A DNA stretch of 8,677 nt. It comes from Limnohabitans sp. Rim8 (GTDB taxonomy: Bacteria > Pseudomonadota > Gammaproteobacteria > Burkholderiales > Burkholderiaceae_C). The DNA is taken from positions 1-8,677 of the forward strand of contig CAMDXR010000118.1 in NCBI GenBank assembly GCA_945877725.1, read 5' to 3'. Below the pieces are notes generated by a model. The model saw only the letters and a program-made list of their open reading frames with translations, made no database searches and was not told the origin of the DNA. The translations under genes were made by a program, and so were the position numbers. Shown here piece after piece: positions 1 to 6,669 of this stretch (position 1 is its first letter; each line of letters opens with the position of its first letter).

Positions 1-429
1 CCGTCTGTTGCGCTCAATATTGCGTTGCCCCATGAGCAACACCCCAACCCCTACGTGACGCCAGAATTGAGCTTCAAGTTCCACTACTTTGCATTGCGTA
101 AAATGCATTTCATGATGCGTGCCAAGGCCCTGGTGGCCTTTCCAGGCGGTTTTGGCACCTTAGACGAATTGTTTGAAGTGATGACCTTGGTTCAAACACG
201 AAAAGCGCGCCCAGTGCCGATTTTGTTGTTTGGTACCGATTACTGGAAACGCCTGATCCACATCGATGTGCTGGTGGAAGAAGGCACCATCTCCAAAGAA
301 GACTTGCAACTGTTCCGTTACGTGGACACCCCTGAGGCTGCGTGGCGTGAAATTTGTGACTTTTATCAACTGGGGACGCCGCCCACCCGAGACGCTGGCC
401 CAACCGAAACCCAAGCACCGCCCGCCTGA
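1..429 (+). CDS. LOG-family (TIGR00730-type) nucleotide 5'-monophosphate phosphoribohydrolase, C-terminal part; 5' end outside the window
   Basis: The frame is open from base 1 and ends in TGA at 427-429, giving 142 visible residues. An in-frame TTG at 25 is unlikely to be the start, because conserved family sequence precedes it. Visible residues 48-56 read PGGFGTLDE, the PGGxGTxxE motif of LOG proteins, once called 'lysine decarboxylase' family. Upstream is the matching RKMHFMMRAKAL segment, whose first Arg (about residue 33) corresponds to the family's catalytic Arg; Glu56 would be its partner. Known members split nucleoside 5'-monophosphates, including cytokinin precursors, into base and ribose 5-phosphate in the cytosol. 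The segment from HYFALRKM to the end of the conserved domain resembles the longer bacterial TIGR00730 proteins more than short plant-type LOGs. The last 20 or so residues (Pro/Thr-rich) look like a disordered tail. It converges on the MFS gene. The family call is strong; the physiological substrate is not shown. Confidence 0.9.
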   Translation, partial: PSVALNIALPHEQHPNPYVTPELSFKFHYFALRKMHFMMRAKALVAFPGGFGTLDELFEVMTLVQTRKARPVPILLFGTDYWKRLIHIDVLVEEGTISKEDLQLFRYVDTPEAAWREICDFYQLGTPPTRDAGPTETQAPPA

Positions 430-462
430 ATGGCGAAAGTCAGCGCTTTCTGCCCATAAAAA

Positions 463-1647
463 TCAGGGTTCGATGCTGTGGTTTTGACCGGGTCTAAGCT
501 TCCAGGCGGCACGCGAGCCCCAACCCACGGCCGCACCCACCACCCAAAACACGGGCGAGACACCCGCCACCGCACCGGCGGCACCAAAGACCATGGGCAT
601 CAAGACGCTGGAGGCGTTGATGCTCATCAGGCGCAAGCCCAAGGCCTCGCCTTGGCGGTGCTCTGGGGTGATCTGGTGCAAGGTGCTCATGATCATGGGC
701 TGCACGGTGCCCAACACCAATCCCAACAAAACTGAGCACAAACCCATGCTCCAGGGAGTCGGCATTAAGGGGTAAAGCCCAAACAATACGGCCGTGCAAA
801 CCATGGCCCCCGTGATGAATTGATGTTCTTGAAAGTGGCGGGACAACCACGGCAAACAGACCCTGATAAAAGCTGCGGCAATGGCGAAAGCGCCCAAAAT
901 AGTACCGACCACCGAGGCACTGAAGCCCCGCTCATGGCCCAGCACCGGCACCACAAAGGTGTGCACATCCCAGCAAGATGACAGCAGCCAATTGACCCCC
1001 AGCAAGCGTCGCATCATGGGGGCTGCCAACAAATCCAAGGCACGTCGAGTTTCAGCATTTTTGGGCGGGATCTGTGTCGGCAGTTCCGGAATCTTGCGGA
1101 CCCAGAACCAGGTGCTGATAGGCAGCACCGCCATGATCAGGAAGGCCCAGCGGAAACCCGTCAAATGCGCGGGCTCCGGACCCGCGTAATCAATCAGCAC
1201 CCCCGCCAACACCGGCCCGAGAAAGTTGGAAATGGCCGGACCAATGGACAACCAACTGAAGGCCGCTTTGAGTTCGGCCGGACTGTTGGCCATGCGCCCC
1301 ACATGGCGTTGCAAAGCGATCACGGCCACACCCGTGGCCCCGCCCGTGGCCAAAGCACTGATACACATGACCGGAAAAATGGGCCAGATGACCGAAAGAC
1401 CGGCCCCGAATGCCGACATCAGCACACTGATCAGCAAGGGGTTTTTTAAGCCTGTGCGGTCGGCATAACGCCCGGCAGGCAGTGCCAGAAAAACTTGGGT
1501 TAAGGCAAAAAGCGCCAACAGCGCCCCCACGGCCAGAGCGCTGAAGCCTTGTTTCAGGGCCAATAAGGGAATGGCCATGCGCATACCGGCCATGCAAGCG
1601 TGCAAGAAAATCTGCCCGGCAATGAGGCGAGGCAGCGGGCTTTTCAT
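463..1647 (-). CDS. MFS transporter (12-TM, efflux-type major facilitator)
   Basis: The product is 394 residues, normal for the major facilitator superfamily, and almost entirely hydrophobic helices separated by short loops, so an inner-membrane carrier is expected. The loop 2-3 motif is visible as GRYADRTGLKNP (residues 59-70), matching the MFS motif A pattern GxxaDrxGrkp. The break near residues 190-215 (charged, Pro-rich) is the usual central cytoplasmic loop between the two six-helix halves. The frame stays open upstream to 1728, but that extension (MPCPNPKPR...) is hydrophilic, overlaps rmuC and is unlike an MFS N-terminus. ATG at 1647 (MKSPLPRLIAG) leads straight into helix 1 and has a weak AGG a few bases upstream. 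It is the last gene of the minus-strand run, 28 bases after rmuC. The substrate cannot be told from sequence; drug or metabolite export is only a guess. Confidence 0.87.
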   Translation of the reverse strand: MKSPLPRLIAGQIFLHACMAGMRMAIPLLALKQGFSALAVGALLALFALTQVFLALPAGRYADRTGLKNPLLISVLMSAFGAGLSVIWPIFPVMCISALATGGATGVAVIALQRHVGRMANSPAELKAAFSWLSIGPAISNFLGPVLAGVLIDYAGPEPAHLTGFRWAFLIMAVLPISTWFWVRKIPELPTQIPPKNAETRRALDLLAAPMMRRLLGVNWLLSSCWDVHTFVVPVLGHERGFSASVVGTILGAFAIAAAFIRVCLPWLSRHFQEHQFITGAMVCTAVLFGLYPLMPTPWSMGLCSVLLGLVLGTVQPMIMSTLHQITPEHRQGEALGLRLMSINASSVLMPMVFGAAGAVAGVSPVFWVVGAAVGWGSRAAWKLRPGQNHSIEP

Positions 1648-1675
1648 GTCGCCTGAACCTGTCGCATGCGGGGCA

Positions 1676-3025
1676 TCAATTGTCCTGGCCGGGCAACAAG
1701 GCCTGGGCTTCGGGTTCGGGCAAGGCATCGACTTGGCGCAAGGCCCGGTGCATCACATTGCTGCGGGTTTGGGCTTTGTCCAGCGTATTGAGAACGGACT
1801 GCGTCTGCTCTTTGACTTTGGCCAGCACATCGCCAAATTTGCCAAATTCGGTTTTCACCGCGCCCAGCACTTGCCAGACTTCGCTGGAGCGTTTTTCGAG
1901 GGCCAAGGTTCTGAAACCCATTTGCAAAGCGTTCAACATGGCCATCAAATTGGTCGGGCCCGCCAAGGTCACACGGTGGTCACGTTGCAAGGTCTCCATC
2001 AAACCCGGGCGTCGCAGCACCTCGGCATAGAGGCCTTCGGTGGGCAGAAACATGATGGCGAAATCTGTGGTGTGCGGGGGTTCCAGGTATTTTTCGGCCA
2101 TCGATTTGGCCTCCAGCCGGATGCGCGTTTCAAGGGCTTTGGCGCACAACTCGGCCTGCACCGGGTCGGCACGGCCTTGGGCCTCCAACAAGCGCTCGTA
2201 ATCTTCGTTGGGGAACTTGGCATCAATGGGCAGCCACACCGGCTCGCCGCTGTCGGATCTTCCGGGCAGGCGAATGGCAAAGTCCACCCGGTGTTTGTCA
2301 CCTGGCCGGGTGGCCACCTGCACGGCATATTGCTCAGGCGTCAGCACCTGCTCCAGCAAGGAGGCAAGTTGCGCCTCACCAAACATGCCCCGGGTTTTAA
2401 CGTTGGTCAGCAAATGCTTCAGGTCACCCACGCCCTGCGCCAGGTGGTGCATTTCGCCCAGGCCCTTGTGCACCTGCTCGAGACGCTCGGCGACTTGTTT
2501 GAAGCTTTCGCCCAAACGGGCTTGCAGCGTGGCCTGTAATTTTTCGTCCACGGTCTGGCGCATCTCATCGAGCTTGGCGGCATTGCTTTGCTGCAATTGG
2601 GCCAATTGCGCCTCTAGGGTGCCGCGCATCTCGGAAAGGCGTCGGGCATTGGCTTCAGACAAGGCTTGCACCTGCTGAGCCAAACTGTCGGTCAGATTCT
2701 TTTGCAGCAGACTCAGTTGCTGGGCCAGCGCATCGATTTGCTGGTTTTGCGTGCGGGTGGCTTCGGCGCTTTGTTGCAGCAAAGATTGCTGAAACAGCGT
2801 CAAGGTCTGCATGGACTCTTGCCGCCCCTGCACACCGGACTGGTTGATTTCGGTGCGCAATTCACGCTCCAAACGCTCAGTCTGGCCCTGCAGGGCCACA
2901 AACAACTGCTCTTGTCGGGCGGCCTGCTCGGCACTGCGATCGGGCGCAGCCTTCAACTTGAGCAGCAAGACCGCCAACACCAAGACGTTGACGGCCAACA
3001 GCCCCCACAACAAAACATCGCTCAT
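1676..3025 (-). CDS. rmuC: DNA recombination protein RmuC homologue
   Basis: The product is 449 residues with the standard RmuC layout. One N-terminal membrane helix spans about residues 5-22 (LLWGLLAVNVLVLAVLLL). A long Gln/Glu/Leu/Arg-rich coiled coil covers about 30-200, and the conserved RmuC domain (PF02646, distantly nuclease-like) about 200-430. Recognisable blocks are TRGMFGE (211-217), PIDAKFPNEDY (266-276), DFAIMFLPTEGLYAEV (331-345) and RVTLAGPTNLMAMLNALQ (361-378). In E. coli, RmuC limits inversion at short inverted repeats; a nuclease role is proposed but its biochemistry is poorly defined. The ATG at 3025 overlaps the TGA of the dehydrogenase gene as ATGA (3022-3025). The nearest purine-rich stretch upstream is a weak AGG about 11 bases away, so translation is probably coupled. 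The link to neighbouring metabolic genes is positional only. Confidence 0.95.
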   Translation of the reverse strand: MSDVLLWGLLAVNVLVLAVLLLKLKAAPDRSAEQAARQEQLFVALQGQTERLERELRTEINQSGVQGRQESMQTLTLFQQSLLQQSAEATRTQNQQIDALAQQLSLLQKNLTDSLAQQVQALSEANARRLSEMRGTLEAQLAQLQQSNAAKLDEMRQTVDEKLQATLQARLGESFKQVAERLEQVHKGLGEMHHLAQGVGDLKHLLTNVKTRGMFGEAQLASLLEQVLTPEQYAVQVATRPGDKHRVDFAIRLPGRSDSGEPVWLPIDAKFPNEDYERLLEAQGRADPVQAELCAKALETRIRLEAKSMAEKYLEPPHTTDFAIMFLPTEGLYAEVLRRPGLMETLQRDHRVTLAGPTNLMAMLNALQMGFRTLALEKRSSEVWQVLGAVKTEFGKFGDVLAKVKEQTQSVLNTLDKAQTRSNVMHRALRQVDALPEPEAQALLPGQDN

Positions 3026-4008
3026 GCGGCAGCGCCTGGCAGGCTGTTCAAAGGGGTCAGTGCCTGGCCATTAGAGAAGAAAGCGATCAGGTTATCGGCA
3101 GCCAACTGGGCCATGGCCTTGCGGGTTTTGATGGTGGCGCTGGCAATGTGGGGCGTCAGAACCACATTGGGCACCTTCAATAAATCCGGATGGACTTGGG
3201 GTTCGCCTTCAAAAACGTCCAAACCCGCCGCGGCAATTTGTCCTGCCGCCAAGGCTTTGGCCAAGGCTGCATCGTCCACAATGCCGCCGCGCGCAATGTT
3301 GACCAAGGTGGCGGTGGGTTGCATCATGGCCAACTCGGCCGCGCCGATGGTGTGGTGCGATGCGGCGCTGTAAGGCACCACCAACATCACATGGTCGGCG
3401 GTGGTCAGCAGTTCTTCTTTGCTGACGTAACGGGCTTTGCATTCGGCTTCTAGATCGGCGCTCAGGCGGCTGCGGTTGTGATACATGACCTCCATGCCAA
3501 AACCATGCGCGGCGCGGCGGGCAATGCCCTGACCGATGCGGCCCATGCCCAAAATGCCCAGCTTGGAGCCATGCACTTCAGCGCCTGCAAACATGTCGTA
3601 GCTCCATTTGGTCCAATGGCCAGCGCGCAAATAATGTTCGCTTTCACTGATGCGGCGGGCCGTGGCCATGAGCAGGGCAAAGCCAAAATCGGCCGTGGTC
3701 TCAGTCAGTACATCCGGCGTATTGCTGGCCAAAACACCTGCAGCCGTCATGGCGGGCACATCAAAATTATTGAAGCCCACGGCCATGTTGGCCACCATTT
3801 TGAGCTGCGGGTTGGCTTGCAGCAGCGCCGCATCGATGCGCTCGCTCCCGGTGGTCAAAGCGCCCTGCTTGCCCTGCATGCGGCGGGTCAACTCGGCGGC
3901 AGACCAGACTTCATCGGCCTGGTTGCTTTCGACTTCAAACACCTGCGACAAAGTTTGCAGGACCTCGGGGAAAATAGCGCGCGCCACCAAAATAGAAGAT
4001 TTAGACAT
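3022..4008 (-). CDS. NAD(P)H-dependent D-2-hydroxyacid dehydrogenase (GhrB-like glyoxylate/hydroxypyruvate reductase)
   Basis: The product is 328 residues, typical of the D-isomer-specific 2-hydroxyacid dehydrogenases. The split substrate-binding domain is formed by about residues 1-100 and 290-328; the Rossmann domain lies between them. The nucleotide-binding motif GMGRIG is at 154-159. The catalytic triad is complete: Arg240 (NIARGG), Glu269 (FEGEP, 29 residues later as in the family) and His287 (LTPHIAS). The second beta-strand ends in HNRSR (177-181); an Arg/Ser pair there suggests NADPH preference, as in glyoxylate/hydroxypyruvate reductases. That preference and the substrate (glyoxylate, hydroxypyruvate or 2-ketogluconate) are inferences. 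The ATG at 4008 (MSKSSILVAR) shares its A with the TAA of the antiporter gene (TAATG, 4006-4010). A longer reading to 4068 would run into that gene and adds unrelated sequence. There is no strong Shine-Dalgarno, so coupling is likely. The stop overlaps rmuC. Confidence 0.92.
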   Translation of the reverse strand: MSKSSILVARAIFPEVLQTLSQVFEVESNQADEVWSAAELTRRMQGKQGALTTGSERIDAALLQANPQLKMVANMAVGFNNFDVPAMTAAGVLASNTPDVLTETTADFGFALLMATARRISESEHYLRAGHWTKWSYDMFAGAEVHGSKLGILGMGRIGQGIARRAAHGFGMEVMYHNRSRLSADLEAECKARYVSKEELLTTADHVMLVVPYSAASHHTIGAAELAMMQPTATLVNIARGGIVDDAALAKALAAGQIAAAGLDVFEGEPQVHPDLLKVPNVVLTPHIASATIKTRKAMAQLAADNLIAFFSNGQALTPLNSLPGAAA

Positions 4009-5432
4009 TACTTGAACCAGATAAAACTCATCACAACAAACAGGGGCACCAAAATGCCGCCCGACCACAACATGTAACCAAAGAAGCTGGGCATCTTGAC
4101 GCCACGGTCTTCCGCAATGGCTTTGACCATCAAATTAGGCGCATTGCCGATGTAACTGTTGGCCCCCATGAACACAGCCCCCGCAGAGATGGCCGCCAGA
4201 GTCGGTGCCAAAGTCGTCATGAGCACCTGCGGGTCACCCCCAGCGGTGTTGAAAAACACCAAGTAAGTGGGCGCGTTGTCTAAGAATGAACTCAGCAAAC
4301 CCGTGATCCAGAAATACATCATCACGTTGGGGCTGCCGTCAGGGTGTGTTACCGCCGCAACAACCGCTCCAAAAGGCCCGTTGACACCGGCTTTGAGCAT
4401 GGCAATCACGGGGATGATGGTGAGGAAAATACCCGCAAACAACTTGGCCACTTCTTGCATAGGACCCCAGCCAAACTGGTTGTCGTCGTGCACCTTGGCC
4501 GGGGTAATTTTGAGCGACAACAAGGTCACCAAAATCAGCCCCAGGTCGCGCAGCACACCGGGCAGACCGACTTCGGTGCCATAGATGTTGAAAACCACTG
4601 ATGACTTCCAAAAGCCGCTCATCAAGACCAAGCCGACCACCGCAAGCAACAAGAGAAAATTGACAGAACCATCAAAACCAATGGCTTTTGAGTCGGGGGT
4701 TGGATCTTGCGGCAACAAGTCTTCACGGCGGTGGTAGAACCACGAATCTAAAGCGTAAAAAATCACCAGCAAACTGGCCAACATGAACAAGGTTTCGGGG
4801 AAGATATTTTTCACGGTCCAGAAGAAATCAACCCCTTTCAGGAAACCCAGAAAAAGCGGCGGATCGCCCAACGGTGTGAGCGAGCCGCCCACGTTGGAGA
4901 CGATGAAAATGAAGAACACCACCACATGGGCCACATGTTTGCGGTTGTCGTTGGCACGGATCAAGGGCCGAATCAAGAGCATAGAGGCCCCGGTGGTGCC
5001 CATGAAACTGGCCAACACAGCACCAATGGCCAAAATAGCCGTGTTCAAGCCAGGGCTGCCGTGCAGGTTGCCACGGATAAAAATGCCCCCCGAAACCGTA
5101 AACAACGCGGTGAGCAAGATGATGAAAGGAATGTATTCAGCAAACAGGGCGTGCACCGTGCTGACACCCGCCGCGGACGGACCAAAGACCAAGGCAAACG
5201 GCACTAAAAAAGCCAAGCCCCAAGCCGCAGCCACCTTGCCGTAATGGTGGTGCCAGAAATGCGGCAACAGCAAAGGCATCAGGGCAATCGACAACAAAAT
5301 ACCGGCAAAGGGCACGCCCCAAATCCCGGACAGTTGCGCGCCATCCAGATCAGCCGCAGTGGCGACCCCTGACATGGTCAGCATCAGTGGCAAGGCCAGC
5401 CACGACGTCCGTCGAATTCCCAATCTCTTCAT
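4008..5432 (-). CDS. Sodium:proton antiporter, NhaD / CitMHS_2 type (ArsB-NhaD superfamily)
   Basis: The product is a polytopic inner-membrane protein of 474 residues with about 11-13 hydrophobic helices. The N-terminus (KRLGIRRTSWLALPLMLTM...ATAA) looks like a cleavable signal peptide, with cutting near residues 26-27. Family signatures are GTTGAS (145-150), SNVGGSLTPLGDPP (179-192), DNAPT (385-389) and GANSYIGNAPNLMVK (423-437). The paired 'GG..TP.GDPP' and 'GAN.YIGNAPN' blocks form the two re-entrant halves in ArsB/NhaD transporters. Na+/H+ (or Li+/H+) exchange is the family activity; citrate-type transport is an alternative, because the CitMHS_2 label covers both. Two ATGs compete, at 5441 and 5432. 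AGGAG directly abuts the first, with no spacing, but sits nine bases before the second, so 5432 is preferred. Hand counts of two rows give about 45% GC, below the neighbours. The TAA overlaps the dehydrogenase start. Confidence 0.88.
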   Translation of the reverse strand: MKRLGIRRTSWLALPLMLTMSGVATAADLDGAQLSGIWGVPFAGILLSIALMPLLLPHFWHHHYGKVAAAWGLAFLVPFALVFGPSAAGVSTVHALFAEYIPFIILLTALFTVSGGIFIRGNLHGSPGLNTAILAIGAVLASFMGTTGASMLLIRPLIRANDNRKHVAHVVVFFIFIVSNVGGSLTPLGDPPLFLGFLKGVDFFWTVKNIFPETLFMLASLLVIFYALDSWFYHRREDLLPQDPTPDSKAIGFDGSVNFLLLLAVVGLVLMSGFWKSSVVFNIYGTEVGLPGVLRDLGLILVTLLSLKITPAKVHDDNQFGWGPMQEVAKLFAGIFLTIIPVIAMLKAGVNGPFGAVVAAVTHPDGSPNVMMYFWITGLLSSFLDNAPTYLVFFNTAGGDPQVLMTTLAPTLAAISAGAVFMGANSYIGNAPNLMVKAIAEDRGVKMPSFFGYMLWSGGILVPLFVVMSFIWFK

Positions 5433-5484
5433 GATCTTCATCTCCTATTTCAACCGTATTGTTATTTCAGTGCGCTGCCTTGAT
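5433..5484 (-). other. 52-base gap between pncB and the antiporter gene; no clear promoter or terminator
   Basis: This is the longest noncoding stretch inside the minus-strand run. It is more AT-rich than its surroundings and holds the Shine-Dalgarno described separately. I see no hairpin followed by a T-run, and no convincing -35/-10 pair with proper spacing. If the seven-gene run is split into two transcripts, this is the most plausible place for a second promoter. Confidence 0.4.
5442..5446 (-). promoter_or_regulatory. Shine-Dalgarno AGGAG deciding the antiporter start
   Basis: CTCCT on the plus strand reads AGGAG on the coding strand. It touches the ATG at 5441 with zero spacing and lies nine bases before the in-frame ATG at 5432. 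Normal spacing is about 5-9 bases, so this site argues for 5432 as the start. It is the clearest ribosome binding site in the window. It marks the only junction in the first six genes of the run that is not an overlap, so the antiporter can be translated independently. Confidence 0.65.
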
Positions 5485-6669
5485 TTAAGCTCCGGGCTCA
5501 ATTTCAAAAACTTGACTCAGATAAGCCAGGTATTTCTCGTCGTCGCACATGCCTTTGCCGGGCGTATCCGAAAGTTTGGCCACCGGCTGGCCGTTGCAGC
5601 GCGTCATTTTGATGACAATTTGCAAAGGCTCGTAGGCCAAGTCATTGGTCAAGTTGGTGCCAATGCCAAAGGCCAATTGGCAACGCCCCCGGAACTGCTC
5701 AAACAACTCGATGGTGCGGGGAATGGTCAGGCTGTCGCTGAAAATCAGTGTTTTGGTTTTCGGGTCGACCCGGTTCGTTTGGTAATGCCCGATCATGCGT
5801 TCACCCCAACTGAAGGGGTCACCGCTGTCATGGCGTGCACCGTCAAATAGCTTGCAAAAATAAAGGTCAAAGTCGCGCAAAAAGGCATTGAAGCCATACA
5901 CATCACTCAGGGCAATGCCCAGATCACCCCGGTATTCTTTGGCCCATGACTCGAAGGCAAAGGTCTGGCTGTCGCGCAAACGCGGCCCCAACGCCTGGCA
6001 AGCCTGCAAATACTCGTGGGCCATGGTGCCCAGCGGGGTCAAGCCCAGCAAATAAGCGTAATAGACGTTGCTGGTTCCGGCAAACTGCCCCGAGGGGCCT
6101 GTGCCCAAACGGGCGGCCAAGACGCGCAATACTTCCTCATGCCAAGCTCTGGAGAATCGTCGGCGCGTGCCGTAATCGGCAATTTTGAGGGTTTCAAGCC
6201 CAGGCAATTGCAAATTAGCAATTTTTGCGTCCAGTCGACGTCGGCCTTCCATCAGGTCAGGCACTTTCTGCGTGTTGCGAAAGTAAACCTCGTTGACGAT
6301 GGCCAACACCGGAATCTCAAACAAAATGGTGTGCAGCCAAGGGCCCTGAATGGTGATGTCAATCTCTCCCGTGGGCAGGGCCGTGACATGAATGTACTTT
6401 TCGTTTAGTCGAAATAAGTCCAAAAAATCAACAAAATCACTTTTGATGAATCGGAACGAACGCAGGTACTGCAACTCGCCCTCTTTGAAGCTCAGGCTGC
6501 AAAGGGATCGGATTTCTTGGCGGATTTCGTTCACAAAGGGGGCCAGCACCACGCCGGGATTGCGGCATTTGAATCTGTACTCAACCTGCGCACCCGGAAA
6601 TTGGTGCAGCACGACCTGCATCATGGTGAATTTGTACAGATCGGTGTCGAGCAGGCTGGTGATGATCAT
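5485..6669 (-). CDS. pncB: Nicotinate phosphoribosyltransferase (NAD salvage, Preiss-Handler pathway)
   Basis: The product is 394 residues, the usual length of proteobacterial PncB. This cytosolic enzyme makes nicotinate mononucleotide from nicotinate and PRPP, with ATP hydrolysis improving the energetics. The N-terminus IITSLLDTDLYKFTMMQ is the family hallmark. Further conserved blocks are KIADYGTRRRFS (162-173), GTSNVYYAYLLGLTPLGTMAHEY (198-220), ARHDSGDP (278-285) and FGIGTNLTND (344-353). His218 in TMAHE matches the His phosphorylated during catalysis in the Salmonella enzyme (His219). The protein looks complete with no missing active-site block. The ATG at 6669 forms ATGA with the stop of the upstream LivG-LivF gene, and a GGAG lies ten bases upstream. 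Translation therefore probably depends at least partly on the transporter gene. That placement hints at, but does not show, a shared pyridine-uptake and salvage role. Confidence 0.97.
   Translation of the reverse strand: MIITSLLDTDLYKFTMMQVVLHQFPGAQVEYRFKCRNPGVVLAPFVNEIRQEIRSLCSLSFKEGELQYLRSFRFIKSDFVDFLDLFRLNEKYIHVTALPTGEIDITIQGPWLHTILFEIPVLAIVNEVYFRNTQKVPDLMEGRRRLDAKIANLQLPGLETLKIADYGTRRRFSRAWHEEVLRVLAARLGTGPSGQFAGTSNVYYAYLLGLTPLGTMAHEYLQACQALGPRLRDSQTFAFESWAKEYRGDLGIALSDVYGFNAFLRDFDLYFCKLFDGARHDSGDPFSWGERMIGHYQTNRVDPKTKTLIFSDSLTIPRTIELFEQFRGRCQLAFGIGTNLTNDLAYEPLQIVIKMTRCNGQPVAKLSDTPGKGMCDDEKYLAYLSQVFEIEPGA

Noticed and set aside
161..187. Degenerate first-domain ABC signature (LPYGAKK) as a sign of a dead ATPase (residue numbers of the fusion)
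   Set aside because: LivG-type domains often carry variants such as LPYG or LAYG here, and the Walker A, Walker B, Q-loop and His of the domain are intact, so loss of activity is not supported.
435..450. Possible bidirectional terminator hairpin (GAAAG...CTTTC) between the convergent LOG and MFS genes
   Set aside because: The stem is only five or six pairs with a six-base loop. There is no T-run after it on the plus strand, and on the minus strand the T-run comes before the hairpin, so it does not fit an intrinsic terminator.
1663..1670. Palindrome CGCATGCG in the 28-base gap between rmuC and the MFS gene
   Set aside because: Eight bases is too short to call an operator, and no second copy was found nearby.
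1571..2539. A 322-codon plus-strand open frame opposite rmuC
   Set aside because: Its product is Gly/Gln/His-rich low-complexity sequence, as expected from the antisense of a high-GC coiled-coil gene. RmuC on the minus strand is unmistakable, and I see no ribosome site or family resemblance for the plus-strand frame.
2666..3373. A 235-codon plus-strand open frame opposite rmuC and the dehydrogenase
   Set aside because: It crosses the junction of two well-supported genes on the other strand and its translation resembles no protein family; it is an antisense shadow.
3478..4077. A 199-codon plus-strand open frame opposite the dehydrogenase
   Set aside because: It mirrors the Rossmann-domain gene, with no plausible start signal or domain.
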